Numbered from the stretch's first letter, positions 1 to 9,575 are shown. The stretch is DNA of 64,000 bases from Meridianimaribacter flavus (GCF_004366715.1 NZ_SOQZ01000001.1:124001-188000), one strand, 5' to 3'. A program made the numbers and translations. Notes: generated by a model from the letters alone, not told the origin.

Positions 1-1245
1 CCAAGCTAGCTTGTTAAGCTCGCTTTTTTGATCTTGTCTTAAAAATAGGTTTTTGAAATTAAACACGTTTTGATGGTCTAAATGTCGCGATGCTTTTACA
101 ATAATAATGTTTGAAGTTCCTTTTTCAATTAAGGTAGTAAGCTCTTCTAAGCTTATTAAGGTCGACACACATATTATAGATTCTCCAGAGGCTTTTAGTT
201 CGTTTACCGAAAAGTTGTTTTGCCAACTTGCCGAACTTAACTGAAAACCAACACGATCATTCTCGTTTACCGATATAAATTCGTTTACAGCTTGGTCAAT
301 ATTGAATTCTACTTTTTTATCTTTTTTCTTAATGTTTAAACAAATGTTGTACACAATATCTTTGTAATAATTGAGCATACTAACCGCGTATGCCGAAGTA
401 AGATCTTTAGACAAAACGTTATAAAAACTTGTGTAAAATTTGATGTGCGACGCGTAAGGGTTTATAACCTCAGGCGTTCTAATGACAAGCTCTCTGTTTT
501 TAGCAAAAATTTTCCAGACAATTCGGCGAACATCATCTCCAACTTCAAAATCTTTATAGTTGAGATAATCACCTTGTATTTTACGAGACGTCTTTATTTT
601 TTCTTTTTCTTCCTTAGTTTTTGAAGGGTTAATATCATCAACGGAAAGTTCAATTTCAGAAGAATGAAGGTAAAATGCGTTTTTTGATTTTTTATACGTT
701 GTAAAACGGAAAAACTGCAAATAGTCAATAAAACTAATAACAAACCCTTTAACGTGATATTGCTTTCTGTCTGGTAACCAAATTAAAGTTGAACCTTCTT
801 TTGGCAATAGTTTTTCAAACCCTTGAGAAAACTTATTGATGACTACAGTGTCAGAGAGTTTTCCGTTTTCAAATTCTATCTTTATTTTGATGTAACCCAA
901 CAACGGAAGTATGGCTTTCGGTAAAGAAATTAAAACAGGTACTTGTCCTGCAACTCCTTTTATGTTACCATCTAATCCTATATCAATTTTAGGATTAATG
1001 GTTTTCTTATTGATGACAAAATACAGGTAGCAAACCAACGTGTATAAAAAACCTATACCAATTAAAATCAATATAAACGTTCCAATTACCCACGCAAACA
1101 ACTTAAGATATAAAGCAATATTGGTGTCCTCGATGAAGAACTCCATTTTAACAAAATAGATTGCTGTTATTAGTACTAAAGCAAAAATTATTGCATTTCT
1201 TTTAAAAGGTAGGTAACTAATAATTCTATTAAAGCTAAAATTCAA
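1..1245 (-). CDS. DUF58 domain protein, membrane-anchored (C-terminus cut by window edge)
   Basis: The reading frame stays open from an in-frame stop near 1272 down to base 1, so the gene runs off the left edge. At least 415 residues are visible. The stretch GDDVRRIVWKIFAKNRELVI, encoded near 540-481, fits the DUF58 signature (P/GDDxRRIxWKxxA). DUF58 proteins are usually partners of MoxR-type AAA ATPases, so such a gene may lie outside the window. There are two candidate starts: ATG at 1146, or TTG at 1245. The TTG start adds an extra hydrophobic segment (IIFALVLITAIYFV), giving two N-terminal membrane helices instead of one. I prefer the TTG start because the frame is hydrophobic and coding-like there. 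Function is not established from the sequence. Confidence 0.8.
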   Translation of the reverse strand, partial: MNFSFNRIISYLPFKRNAIIFALVLITAIYFVKMEFFIEDTNIALYLKLFAWVIGTFILILIGIGFLYTLVCYLYFVINKKTINPKIDIGLDGNIKGVAGQVPVLISLPKAILPLLGYIKIKIEFENGKLSDTVVINKFSQGFEKLLPKEGSTLIWLPDRKQYHVKGFVISFIDYLQFFRFTTYKKSKNAFYLHSSEIELSVDDINPSKTKEEKEKIKTSRKIQGDYLNYKDFEVGDDVRRIVWKIFAKNRELVIRTPEVINPYASHIKFYTSFYNVLSKDLTSAYAVSMLNYYKDIVYNICLNIKKKDKKVEFNIDQAVNEFISVNENDRVGFQLSSASWQNNFSVNELKASGESIICVSTLISLEELTTLIEKGTSNIIIVKASRHLDHQNVFNFKNLFLRQDQKSELNKLAW

Positions 1246-1383
1246 AGTGAAATTTGTTTGAAATGGACATTTGGTTTACAAAGGCTCAATCTACAAAAAA
1301 TAGGTAAGTATCTAGCAACTAAAAATATATTTTAATTTAAGTGTTGTTTAGCATAAACCTCTCATGTATTATGGCAATTGTTA

Positions 1384-1419
1384 AAACAAAAAAACCGCTT
1401 CAATAATTTGAAACGGTTT
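1384..1419 (-). terminator. Intrinsic terminator after the tRNA
   Basis: On the minus strand a 12-bp stem (one G-T wobble) with a TAAT-type loop is followed by a run of T. It sits just downstream of the tRNA 3' end, and so between the tRNA and the DUF58 gene. Confidence 0.75.
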
Positions 1420-1425
1420 GTTTTG

Positions 1426-1499
1426 TGGTCCCACCTGGGCTCGAACCAGGGACTTTCTGATTATGAGTCAGATACTCTAACCAACTGAGTTATAGGACC
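1426..1499 (-). tRNA. tRNA with CAT anticodon (Met or Ile2)
   Basis: A complete cloverleaf of 74 nt is readable on the minus strand. It has a 7-bp acceptor stem (GGTCCTA with TGGGACC, one wobble), a D-arm, a 5-bp anticodon stem TCTGA/TCAGA with loop CTCATAA, and a T-arm CCTGG-TTCGAGC-CCAGG. The anticodon is CAT and the 3' CCA is not encoded. A CAT anticodon can mean elongator Met or, after lysidine modification, Ile2. I cannot decide between them by eye. Confidence 0.93.
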
Positions 1500-1581
1500 C
1501 ATTAGCTTAACGCTAATTATTAATCTCTTCTAAAAAAGAGTGTGCAATATTACTACTTATTTTAATACTCTACAAGAATTT

Positions 1582-1986
1582 TTAATCCTTTATGTCTTGG
1601 CACAACTCAATTAAAACACCATTTGTAGATTTAGGATGCAAAAACGCAACCCATTTATTGTCGGCTCCTCGTTTAGGTTCTTCGTTTAAAACTATAAAGC
1701 CTTCTGTCTTTAAGCGTTCAATTTCTGACTTTATATCGTCTACCGCAAAAGCTATATGATGAATTCCCTCTCCTTTTTTCTCTATAAATTTTGCAATAGG
1801 ACTATCGCTGTTGGTCGCTTCAAGCAACTCTATTTTATTAGGTCCTGATTTAAAAAATGAGGTTCTAACGCCTTCGCTTAAAACGTCTTCTATTTTATAA
1901 TGTGCTTCTCCAAACAAGCTTGAAAACAGTTTGTTGGACTCTTCAAGGTTTTTTACTGCAATACCAATATGCTCTATTTTGTTCAT
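1582..1986 (-). CDS. mce: Methylmalonyl-CoA epimerase
   Basis: A 134-residue protein of the vicinal-oxygen-chelate (glyoxalase) fold with two beta-alpha-beta modules. It starts NKIEHIGIAVKNLEES and has a second module GIHHIAFAVDDIKSEI. The expected metal ligands are visible: H6, H76/H77 and E127 in HPKSTNGVLIEL. The family interconverts the R and S epimers of methylmalonyl-CoA in the cytoplasmic propionate/succinyl-CoA pathway. Its length is normal for the family. It is transcribed away from rbfA with 82 bp between the starts. Confidence 0.9.
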   Translation of the reverse strand: MNKIEHIGIAVKNLEESNKLFSSLFGEAHYKIEDVLSEGVRTSFFKSGPNKIELLEATNSDSPIAKFIEKKGEGIHHIAFAVDDIKSEIERLKTEGFIVLNEEPKRGADNKWVAFLHPKSTNGVLIELCQDIKD

Positions 1987-2056
1987 TTTTAAGGTGTTTT
2001 GTGCCTAAGGCATAAATTTTGTGTATTCAAAAATAAAATAATCCTTAAATATCAAC

Positions 2057-2064
2057 TATTTTTG
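2057..2064 (+). promoter_or_regulatory. TAnnTTTG -7 element for rbfA
   Basis: TATTTTTG matches the Bacteroidota -7 consensus exactly and ends only 4 nt before the rbfA ATG at 2069. The transcript would therefore be leaderless or nearly so. No clear TTG at the usual -33 spacing. Confidence 0.55.
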
Positions 2065-2068
2065 CATC

Positions 2069-2461
2069 ATGGAAAGCAACAGACAAAAAAAGATAAGTGG
2101 CGTTTTACAAGAAGATTTAGTAGATGTACTTCAAGGTGCAGCAACTAAAGGTGGGCTTAGAGGTGTTATCATTTCAGTAACCAAAGTTTCGGTTACTGTA
2201 GATTTATCTATTGCAAAAGTTTACTTAAGCATTTTTCCTAATGATAAAGGCGAGGAACTTTTAAAGGGCATTCGCTCAAACACACCATTAATTAGGCACG
2301 AACTAGCACAACGTACCAAAAATCAATTACGAAGAATGCCTAGTTTAGAATTTTTTATTGATGACTCTTTGGAATATATTGACCAAATTGAAAAGTCTCT
2401 TAAAGGAAAAGAAAACCCTATTAGCAACCCTGATCTTCTTAATAAAAGAAAAAAGTCATAA
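2069..2461 (+). CDS. rbfA: 30S ribosome-binding factor A
   Basis: A 130-residue RbfA with the family N-terminus (ESNRQKKISGVLQEDLVDVL), the KH-like central core (VTKVSVTVDLSIAKVYLSIF) and the typical end LRRMPSLEFFIDDSLEYIDQ. RbfA helps mature the 5' end of 16S rRNA on the 30S subunit. The next gene begins at the base after its stop codon, so the two are co-transcribed. The -7 element 4 nt upstream suggests a near-leaderless mRNA. Confidence 0.95.
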   Translation: MESNRQKKISGVLQEDLVDVLQGAATKGGLRGVIISVTKVSVTVDLSIAKVYLSIFPNDKGEELLKGIRSNTPLIRHELAQRTKNQLRRMPSLEFFIDDSLEYIDQIEKSLKGKENPISNPDLLNKRKKS

Positions 2462-3664
2462 TTGAATGTTTCTTTATATATAGCTAAACGTTATCTGTTT
2501 TCTAAAAGCAGTAACAACGCTATAAATATTATGACTGTTATTGCGGCTTCAGGTATTGTTATAGCCTCAGCTGCATTGTTTATTGTACTTTCTGGTTTTG
2601 CAGGTTTAAAAAACTTTAGCCTTGAATTTTCTTCGTTTGTCGATCCTGATTTAAAATTGACTCCTGTTGAAGGAAAATCGTTTGTATTTTCTGAAAAAGA
2701 TTCCTTAGCTCTTGCTGATATTTCAGATATTAAATACTACTCAAAGACCATTGAAGAACGCGTTATTCTTGAATTTGACGGAAAACGAAAACTCGCAAAT
2801 ATAAAAGGTGTTGATGCTAATTACACGCGTGTAACATCTATTGATACTATGGTTGTAAGTGGTTCTTGGTTAACCGATAGTAACCAAATTGTTTCTGGTT
2901 GGGGAATTTCAAATACATTGTCTTTTGGTGTTTTGGATTATGGTAAAAGTCTTACTATTTATGTTCCTAAACCAGGTAAAGGACAAATAAGCTCAGTAAG
3001 AGGTGCATTTAACTCTATAAATGCTGTAAACACAGGCGTGTTTCACATAAACGAAGATTTAGACAATGAGTATGTGTATTCCAATTTAAGCACTGCTAAA
3101 TACCTTATGAATTATAACGACAATCAAATTAGTAGTATTGAGCTTAAACTTACTGAAAATGCTAATGAAGCTACTGTTAGAGATGCCTTAACTGCTGCTT
3201 TTGGAAATCGTTTTCAAATTAAAAACCGAAATGAGCTTAACGATTCTCTCAACAAAATGCTCAATACCGAAAATATGGCTGTGTATCTTATTTTTACTTT
3301 AGTAATCATTATAGCCTTATTTAATGTTATTGGTGCATTAATCATGATGATTTTAGACAAAAAAGAATCGTTAAATACTTTATTTAACCTTGGGGTTGAT
3401 GTATCACAAATTAAAAATGTGTTCTTTCTTCAAGGTAGCTTAATGACTGTTTTAGGAGGTATTCTTGGTTTAGTCATTGGCTTTTTAATTGTACTGTTTC
3501 AATATCTTTTTGAGCTTGTCATGTTAACTCCGTCCCTACCCTATCCTGTAGCTATAAAACCTATCAATTTTGTAATAGTGCTGGTTACCATAACCGTTTT
3601 AGGAATATTGGCCTCAAAACTTGCGTCTAGCAGAATAAATAAAGCGCTGGTAAATAATTTTTAA
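2462..3664 (+). CDS. LolC/E-type ABC transporter permease (FtsX family)
   Basis: A 400-residue inner-membrane permease with one N-terminal helix (about residues 21-46), a large periplasmic domain (about 50-265), and three C-terminal helices (about 271-296, 318-350, 368-390). This is the MacB/FtsX-fold arrangement of lipoprotein-releasing LolC/LolE subunits. The N-terminus MNVSLYIAKRYLFSKSSNNA is typical of the family. The start is a TTG that directly abuts the rbfA stop. No ATPase subunit is adjacent, so the partner must be encoded elsewhere. The lipoprotein-export role is inferred from the family. Confidence 0.82.
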   Translation: MNVSLYIAKRYLFSKSSNNAINIMTVIAASGIVIASAALFIVLSGFAGLKNFSLEFSSFVDPDLKLTPVEGKSFVFSEKDSLALADISDIKYYSKTIEERVILEFDGKRKLANIKGVDANYTRVTSIDTMVVSGSWLTDSNQIVSGWGISNTLSFGVLDYGKSLTIYVPKPGKGQISSVRGAFNSINAVNTGVFHINEDLDNEYVYSNLSTAKYLMNYNDNQISSIELKLTENANEATVRDALTAAFGNRFQIKNRNELNDSLNKMLNTENMAVYLIFTLVIIIALFNVIGALIMMILDKKESLNTLFNLGVDVSQIKNVFFLQGSLMTVLGGILGLVIGFLIVLFQYLFELVMLTPSLPYPVAIKPINFVIVLVTITVLGILASKLASSRINKALVNNF

Positions 3665-3677
3665 GAGGTTAAAAAAG

Positions 3678-4670
3678 TTACACAAACTGATAGTTAGCAA
3701 ACTTATCTAATACTTCATCAAACGTATCAAATACATCTTTAGGGTCATCGCTAGTTACCATTTTGGTTCTATATTCCTTAAAGTTTGGAATGCCTTTAAA
3801 ATAGTTGGTGTAATGACGTCTGGTTTCAAAAACACCTAACTTCTCCCCTTTCCAGTCGATTGACATTTGCAAATGACGTCTTGCAGCATCTACGCGCTCT
3901 TCTAAGCTAATTGGTGCTAAATGTTCTCCTGTTTTAAAAAAGTGTTTTACTTGCTTAAAAAACCACGGGTTTCCAATAGTAGCTCTACCAATCATACAAC
4001 CATCCAATCCGTAATCGTCTCTCATTTCCATAGCACGTTCAGGAGAGTTTACATCTCCATTTCCAAATACAGGAATGTGCATTCTTGGATTGTTTTTTAC
4101 CTGAGCGATCGGTTTCCAATCTGCATTTCCTTTATACATTTGTGCTCTTGTACGTCCATGAATAGAAATGGCTTTACAACCAACATCCTGAAGACGCTCT
4201 GCAACTTCAACAATTTTTATAGAGTCGTGATCCCAACCCAATCTGGTTTTTACTGTAACTGGTAAATTCGTGCGTTTAACCATTTCGGCAGTTAAGCTTT
4301 CCATAAGGCAAACATCTTTTAAAATACCTGCTCCAGCGCCTTTACTTACTACTTTTTTTACAGGGCAACCAAAGTTGATGTCAATAATGTCTGGGTTAGA
4401 TTTTTCAACAATATCAATAGTTTGAAGCATGCTATCTAAATTGGCGCCAAATATTTGAATACCAACAGGACGTTCTTTTTCATAAATATCGAGTTTCATG
4501 ACGCTCTTAGCTGCATTACGAATTAACCCTTCGCTAGATACAAACTCTGTATATACCACATCTGCGCCTTGTTCTTTGCATAACGCTCTAAACGGAGGAT
4601 CGCTTACATCTTCCATTGGTGCTAACAACAATGGAAAATCTGGAAGTTCTATATCACCTATTTTTACCAT
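3678..4670 (-). CDS. dusB: tRNA-dihydrouridine synthase B
   Basis: A 330-residue flavoenzyme of the Dus family that reduces uridine to dihydrouridine in tRNA D-loops. Visible motifs are LLLAPMEDVSDPPFRALC near the N-terminus, DINFGCPVKKVVSKGAGAG with the proton-donating cysteine at about residue 102, and the Dus signature HGRTRAQMYKGNADW in the TIM-barrel part. The C-terminal helical domain is complete. It starts 1 nt after the stop of the M28 peptidase gene on the same strand, so the two probably share a transcript. Convergent with the permease gene, 13 bp apart. Confidence 0.93.
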   Translation of the reverse strand: MVKIGDIELPDFPLLLAPMEDVSDPPFRALCKEQGADVVYTEFVSSEGLIRNAAKSVMKLDIYEKERPVGIQIFGANLDSMLQTIDIVEKSNPDIIDINFGCPVKKVVSKGAGAGILKDVCLMESLTAEMVKRTNLPVTVKTRLGWDHDSIKIVEVAERLQDVGCKAISIHGRTRAQMYKGNADWKPIAQVKNNPRMHIPVFGNGDVNSPERAMEMRDDYGLDGCMIGRATIGNPWFFKQVKHFFKTGEHLAPISLEERVDAARRHLQMSIDWKGEKLGVFETRRHYTNYFKGIPNFKEYRTKMVTSDDPKDVFDTFDEVLDKFANYQFV

Positions 4671-4671
4671 A

Positions 4672-5898
4672 CTAAAACTCTATTTCTGCTTCTACTTTAT
4701 CCTCTCCTCTTTTTACAGTCACTTTGGTTTTATCGCCTGAGTTAAAACTTGACAAAGCTCGCATATAACTCATCATATCTGTTACCAAACTATCTCCTAA
4801 TTGTATAACAATATCACCTTTTTGAAGTCCTGCTTTTTGCGCTGGTTTATCTTCGCTAATACCATCTATTCGCATACCTTCTCCATCAAACAAATAATCA
4901 GGAATTACACCTAAGCCAACCTTAAATCGTGGTGTTTCTTCACTTTCATTTTTAGTTTTTCTGAAGGCTAACTTTCCGTTATCATCAAGGTCTGAAATAA
5001 TATCAAAAATATAACTTGAAATGGTTTCCATACCTTCAAAATTCAACTTTTCAGTATCGTCACCTGGTTTATGATAGTCTTCATGCTGACCTGTAAAAAA
5101 ATGCAGCACAGGAATATCGCTATTATAAAACGAGGTGTGGTCGCTTGGACCAACACCAGATTCATTTTCAATGATTTTAAATTTAGAATTGTTTGCTTTT
5201 ACAACTTGCTTTAAAATAGGAGACGTACCAACACCATAAACCGCAAGCGTACTATCTTGCTTTAGTCTACCAACCATATCCATGTTTAGCATGTAATTGG
5301 CTTTTTGTAAATCTATTGTCGGGTTTTTTGTAAAGTAGTTAGATCCTAACAATCCCATTTCTTCGCCAGAAAACGCCATAAACAAATAGTTATTTCCTGT
5401 ATTTACGCTTTTAAGCTTTCTAGCCAAATCAAGCAATACTGCTACACCACTTGCGTTGTCGTCTGCTCCATTATGAATCTCATTAGTTTCTCCTCTGTAT
5501 AACGATCCTTCTGCACCATACCCTAAATGGTCATAATGTGCTCCAATAATGATAGTATTTTCTGCTTTATTATCTAAAAACCCAATAACGTTAGTTCCTG
5601 TTATAGAGCTGTCTCCATCCTTAACAATGTAATTAACTTCTTGGTGAGGATCTGTTTTTGGTTTAAAAGAAAACGCTTGGTAAAACCCTTCGGTTCCTTT
5701 AGCTGTAAGTCCTAAATCTTCAAACCTTTGAGCAATATATTCAGCTGCAGCTTTTTCACCATCGGTTCCTGTCTGTCTTCCTTCAAGCGCATCATCTGCC
5801 AAAAAAGTAACATCATCCTTAATTTTACTGCTTATTGTTTCGGTTTGTTTGCAACCTAATAGCGATACAAAAAAAACTAGTAGCGATATTCTCTTCAT
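4672..5898 (-). CDS. M28 family zinc aminopeptidase lipoprotein with C-terminal PDZ domain
   Basis: The protein begins with a lipoprotein signal (MKRISLLVFFVSLLGCKQ, lipobox Cys 16). The M28 catalytic domain shows all the zinc-ligand regions: IIGAHYDHLGYG, HNGADDNASGVAVL, MAFSGEEMGLLGS, LNMDMVGRL and GPSDHTSF. A PDZ domain fills the last ~90 residues (AQKAGLQKGDIVIQLGD). It probably trims peptides at the envelope. A longer frame from a TTG at 5922 exists, but that TTG lies inside the promoter element, so I take ATG 5898. Confidence 0.9.
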   Translation of the reverse strand: MKRISLLVFFVSLLGCKQTETISSKIKDDVTFLADDALEGRQTGTDGEKAAAEYIAQRFEDLGLTAKGTEGFYQAFSFKPKTDPHQEVNYIVKDGDSSITGTNVIGFLDNKAENTIIIGAHYDHLGYGAEGSLYRGETNEIHNGADDNASGVAVLLDLARKLKSVNTGNNYLFMAFSGEEMGLLGSNYFTKNPTIDLQKANYMLNMDMVGRLKQDSTLAVYGVGTSPILKQVVKANNSKFKIIENESGVGPSDHTSFYNSDIPVLHFFTGQHEDYHKPGDDTEKLNFEGMETISSYIFDIISDLDDNGKLAFRKTKNESEETPRFKVGLGVIPDYLFDGEGMRIDGISEDKPAQKAGLQKGDIVIQLGDSLVTDMMSYMRALSSFNSGDKTKVTVKRGEDKVEAEIEF

Positions 5899-5919
5899 GA
5901 TAATAATCTTATTTTTGAG

Positions 5920-5927
5920 CAAATTTA
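5920..5927 (-). promoter_or_regulatory. TAnnTTTG -7 element for the M28 peptidase-dusB unit
   Basis: TAAATTTG on the minus strand, 21 nt before the ATG at 5898. It supports the short start of the M28 gene and lies in the 41-bp gap between divergent genes. Confidence 0.5.
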
Positions 5928-5939
5928 GTCAATAATAGT

Positions 5940-7055
5940 ATGAAATACACATTACTTTCAATTTTAGCTTTAGCCCTTTTAGGTTGTAAAAACGAAAACA
6001 AAACCACTACTAACGACACACAAGATACAACTGTTGCTGTTGAAAAGGAGCAAAAAGAGTCTTTAATATATCCTGAAGAAACACACTTTAAATCCCTTCG
6101 TCAAGTAACTTTTGGAGGTGATAATGCTGAAGCCTATTGGAGTTTTGACGACAAGCAATTGGTATTTCAATCTAATAATAAAGGTTGGAATGTAGGTTGC
6201 GATCAAATGTTTTTAATGAATGCTACAGACACGTTTTCTGATAGTATTGTGCCTAAAATGGTAAGTACTGGAAAAGGCAGAACTACATGCTCTTATTTTC
6301 TTCCTGATAACAAACATATTATTTATGCTTCAACACATTTGGGTGGTGAAGAATGTCCAGAAACACCTTTGCGTAAAAACGGAAAGTACATTTGGCCAAT
6401 TTATGATAGTTACGACATTTTTGTAGCTGATTTAGATGGAAATATTGTAAAGCAATTGACTAACGAAATTGGTTATGATGCTGAACCAACAGTGTCTCCT
6501 AAAGGCGATAAAATTGTATTTACATCTACTAGAAGTGGTGATTTAGAATTATACACCATGAATATTGACGGAACTGATGTTAAACAAATTACCAACGAAT
6601 TGGGTTATGATGGAGGTGCTTTCTTCTCTCCTGATGGTACTAAATTGATCTTCCGTTCATCAAGACCAAAAACCGAAGAAGAAATTAAAGAATACAAAGC
6701 GCTTTTAGCAGAAGGTTTAGTAGAACCTACTGAAATGGAACTGTACATTTGTAATGCTGATGGAAGTGATTTACGTCAACTAACTAGTTTAGGAAATGCC
6801 AACTGGAGTCCGTTTTTTCATCCTAGTGGAGAAAAAGTATTGTTCTCTTCAAACTTTGAAGCTGAACGCGGATTTCCTTTTAATTTATACATGATTGATC
6901 TTGACGGTAAAAACCTTAAACGCGTTACTCATGGCGAAACATTTGATGCGTTTCCTGTGTTTTCAAATGATGGAAAATATTTAGCGTTTTCTTCAAATCG
7001 TAATAATGGAGGTGGTCGTGATACCAACTTATTTATTGCAGAATGGCAAGACTAA
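5940..7055 (+). CDS. TolB-like beta-propeller lipoprotein (PD40 repeats)
   Basis: A 371-residue lipoprotein (signal MKYTLLSILALALLGCKN, Cys 16) with repeated PD40/WD40-like blades. Recognisable blade cores are PTVSPKGDKIVFTSTRSGD, AFFSPDGTKLIFRSSR, FFHPSGEKVLFSSN and PVFSNDGKYLAFSSNRNNGG. These blades are shared by TolB and by the N-terminal domains of S9 peptidases, but there is no peptidase domain here. The role is probably periplasmic binding or scaffolding; the ligand is unknown. Divergent from the M28 gene. Its 3' end overlaps the convergent receptor gene by 4 bp. Confidence 0.82.
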   Translation: MKYTLLSILALALLGCKNENKTTTNDTQDTTVAVEKEQKESLIYPEETHFKSLRQVTFGGDNAEAYWSFDDKQLVFQSNNKGWNVGCDQMFLMNATDTFSDSIVPKMVSTGKGRTTCSYFLPDNKHIIYASTHLGGEECPETPLRKNGKYIWPIYDSYDIFVADLDGNIVKQLTNEIGYDAEPTVSPKGDKIVFTSTRSGDLELYTMNIDGTDVKQITNELGYDGGAFFSPDGTKLIFRSSRPKTEEEIKEYKALLAEGLVEPTEMELYICNADGSDLRQLTSLGNANWSPFFHPSGEKVLFSSNFEAERGFPFNLYMIDLDGKNLKRVTHGETFDAFPVFSNDGKYLAFSSNRNNGGGRDTNLFIAEWQD

Positions 7056-9487
7056 TTACTTTCTGACTGCAACCTGTTACGCTCTTGCAGGTTACTGGTT
7101 CTTGAGTTAGAGCTTAGGTTAGTGTTTCCAAACATGTATCTAAACCCTATTTTAATATAACGGTTATCAACATCAGTAAAAAGTTTACTGTTTTGGTTTA
7201 AGTAACGTGATCTATCAGTAAAATCTTGTCGGTTGAACAAATCTTCAGCTGAAAGTGAAATGACTCCTTTTTTATTGAAAACAGATTTCGAAATTGACAA
7301 ATTTGAAGCTAAGCGTCCATCAACCTCTCTAAGTCCTTGAAGATTTTTTCCAACCCAATACATGGTTAAGTTAAGGTTGAGCGTTTTGTCTTTTAAAAAG
7401 GTAAAATCATTTTGTAAAACACTATACGTGGACCATATATCTCGTTTTAAAACCTCAGTATCAAACGTTTCGGTATCTTCAATATTGTAAACTGAAAACA
7501 CTCCGTATAAAAACCATCTTTCAGTAATATAAGAGCTAAGAATAAAATCAAAACCATACTCAACAGTGTTATCAAAGTTAACAGGAACATACGATACTAA
7601 ATTGGTTTCGTTATCCTGTATTGGTAACTCATAAATGTTGTTTTTTGATTTCTTATAATAGGCTTGAATAGTATAGCTGTCGTTTAAAGTAAATCCAGCA
7701 TCTACATAGTTGTCGATAACTGGTCTAAGAGAAGGGTTTCCTAAATAAACTGTATTGTCATTAATGAAGAATTGAAACGGATTTAAACTTTCGTAATCTG
7801 GTCTTTGAATGCTTCGTTTGTAATTAGTATAAAAACTAAGGTTGTCAGACATTATATAGTTTATACTTGTCGTTGGAAACCACTCTAAATAGTCTTGTTT
7901 GTTAGTTTCGTTGTTACTTATAGAAACTCCTGTAACATTGGTTTGTTCTGCTCTTAACCCAAGAGCTAAACTAAGCTTTTCCCAATCTTGAGAATAATTC
8001 ATGTAAGCTGCTAGAATAGTCTCTTCATAATCAAATGCATCAGTATTTTCAGGGTTTAAAACTTCACTACCTCCTACAATATCGTATTGTGTAATATCGC
8101 TATTGGTGTTTATAAACGAAGCCTTTGCTCCTGCTTCAAAAAGAGAAGAATCGCTAATTGGTAATGTATAGTCTGCCTTTGAAGTAAAAATTTCAGTTTC
8201 TTGGTTGTTGTTTGTGTTATAACTTGTTGATTCAATAAAAGAATCGTCAGCATTGTAATAATTACTCAACACATCTTGTAACCTATTGTAATCATAGTTG
8301 GTATAATGTGCATTTAAAAACAACTTTTCTCCAGGATTTTTAAATAGATGAGTATAGTCTACATCCAATCCAATATTATGCTTTTCATCTAATGACAAAC
8401 TATTGGAATCGTAGTAAAACATTAAGTTATCACTATTATCAAAAGCATTGGTAAGGTTACTTATCTTGTACTTAAAATCAGGTAACCAAAGTACTGTAGA
8501 AGATAAACTCAACGTGTTCTTTTCATTGATATTATAATCAAAATTGAAGTTGAAATTATGGGTTTTTGACCATGTGTTTCGGTTAAGTTGAGATTTCCAA
8601 GTCTCTACAATGTCTAAGTTATCATCTAAAAAATTAACATCTTCCCTATTGTTTCTATTAATTTTATTCTGCGTATAACTGTAGTTTGCAGAGAAGTTTA
8701 TTTTTTCAGATTTAAAAAAGTGGCTTGTTCCTGCATTATATCTAGGAAAAACACCTTGAGTATAATTAGCAAACACATTACCTCTATACCCTGTAATAAG
8801 GTTTTTACTCATTACAATATTTATAACAGCTCCACTTTCAGCATCATATTTTGCCGAAGGATTTGTAATAACTTCTACAGCTTTTATGCTATTAGCCGAT
8901 GCACCTTCCAGTAATTGACTTAGTTCTGCAGCAGTTAAATGTACCTTTCTGTCGTTTATATAAACCGTTGGTTCTGTGTTTTTAACCAATAAGTTGTTGT
9001 CTAATACCAAAACTCCTGGTGTACTTTTTAAAACCTGAAGCATATTACCTTCAGTTAATGCAGAGTTTTCAATATTAAAAACGACTCTATCTGCTTCTTT
9101 TTTTACTGTTGGCTTTTTATAGGTAAGTGTAATTTCGTCTAAAGATTCTTGTTTTTCTTCTAAAATAACATCTTCAAGAACAAGATCTCCATCTACTACA
9201 ATAGTTATAATATTGTCTTTGTAACCAATAAAGCTCGTTTTAATGAGATAAGTATCACTCTCTATATCAAAAAAACTAAAAGCTCCCTTATCATTAGAGG
9301 AAACACCTTTAACAATAGTTGAATCACTAGTCATTAATATTACATTAGCGTAGGACACAGGGTTGTTGTCAATATCTAGTACACGACCAGAAATAGTAAA
9401 CTCTTGACTTAGGCTAAGTAATGGGATAAAAAACAGTAATAATTTTATAATTCGTTGAATAAAATTCAAATTTTTATAATTTAACAT
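7052..9487 (-). CDS. Outer-membrane beta-barrel receptor with carboxypeptidase-like N-terminal domain
   Basis: An 811-residue outer-membrane protein with a signal peptide ending near LLSLSQ, then a CarboxypepD_reg-like domain (about 31-115: FTISGRVLDIDNNPVSYANV). A plug-like region (about 130-230: LKSTPGVLVLDNN, PTVYINDRKVHLT) follows, then a long beta-barrel rich in Asn, Tyr and Ser. This is the TonB-receptor-like beta-barrel family common in Bacteroidota. No SusD partner is adjacent, so it does not look like a polysaccharide-utilisation pair. The transported ligand is unknown. Confidence 0.85.
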   Translation of the reverse strand: MLNYKNLNFIQRIIKLLLFFIPLLSLSQEFTISGRVLDIDNNPVSYANVILMTSDSTIVKGVSSNDKGAFSFFDIESDTYLIKTSFIGYKDNIITIVVDGDLVLEDVILEEKQESLDEITLTYKKPTVKKEADRVVFNIENSALTEGNMLQVLKSTPGVLVLDNNLLVKNTEPTVYINDRKVHLTAAELSQLLEGASANSIKAVEVITNPSAKYDAESGAVINIVMSKNLITGYRGNVFANYTQGVFPRYNAGTSHFFKSEKINFSANYSYTQNKINRNNREDVNFLDDNLDIVETWKSQLNRNTWSKTHNFNFNFDYNINEKNTLSLSSTVLWLPDFKYKISNLTNAFDNSDNLMFYYDSNSLSLDEKHNIGLDVDYTHLFKNPGEKLFLNAHYTNYDYNRLQDVLSNYYNADDSFIESTSYNTNNNQETEIFTSKADYTLPISDSSLFEAGAKASFINTNSDITQYDIVGGSEVLNPENTDAFDYEETILAAYMNYSQDWEKLSLALGLRAEQTNVTGVSISNNETNKQDYLEWFPTTSINYIMSDNLSFYTNYKRSIQRPDYESLNPFQFFINDNTVYLGNPSLRPVIDNYVDAGFTLNDSYTIQAYYKKSKNNIYELPIQDNETNLVSYVPVNFDNTVEYGFDFILSSYITERWFLYGVFSVYNIEDTETFDTEVLKRDIWSTYSVLQNDFTFLKDKTLNLNLTMYWVGKNLQGLREVDGRLASNLSISKSVFNKKGVISLSAEDLFNRQDFTDRSRYLNQNSKLFTDVDNRYIKIGFRYMFGNTNLSSNSRTSNLQERNRLQSESN

Positions 9488-9575
9488 TGCAATATACTAT
9501 TTGTTTTAGAATTTTTTTTACTGAAAAACCGTAATCGTGTATAAAATAAAAATCTATAAACCTTAATAAATCGAT

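Noticed and set aside
2821-2838. TTACACGCGTGTAA palindrome as another parS site
   Set aside because: The core is ACGCGT, not CACGTG, and the flanks do not fit parS; it is inside coding sequence.
7052-9487. Polysaccharide utilisation locus
   Set aside because: No SusD homologue, glycoside hydrolase or hybrid sensor is next to the receptor gene.
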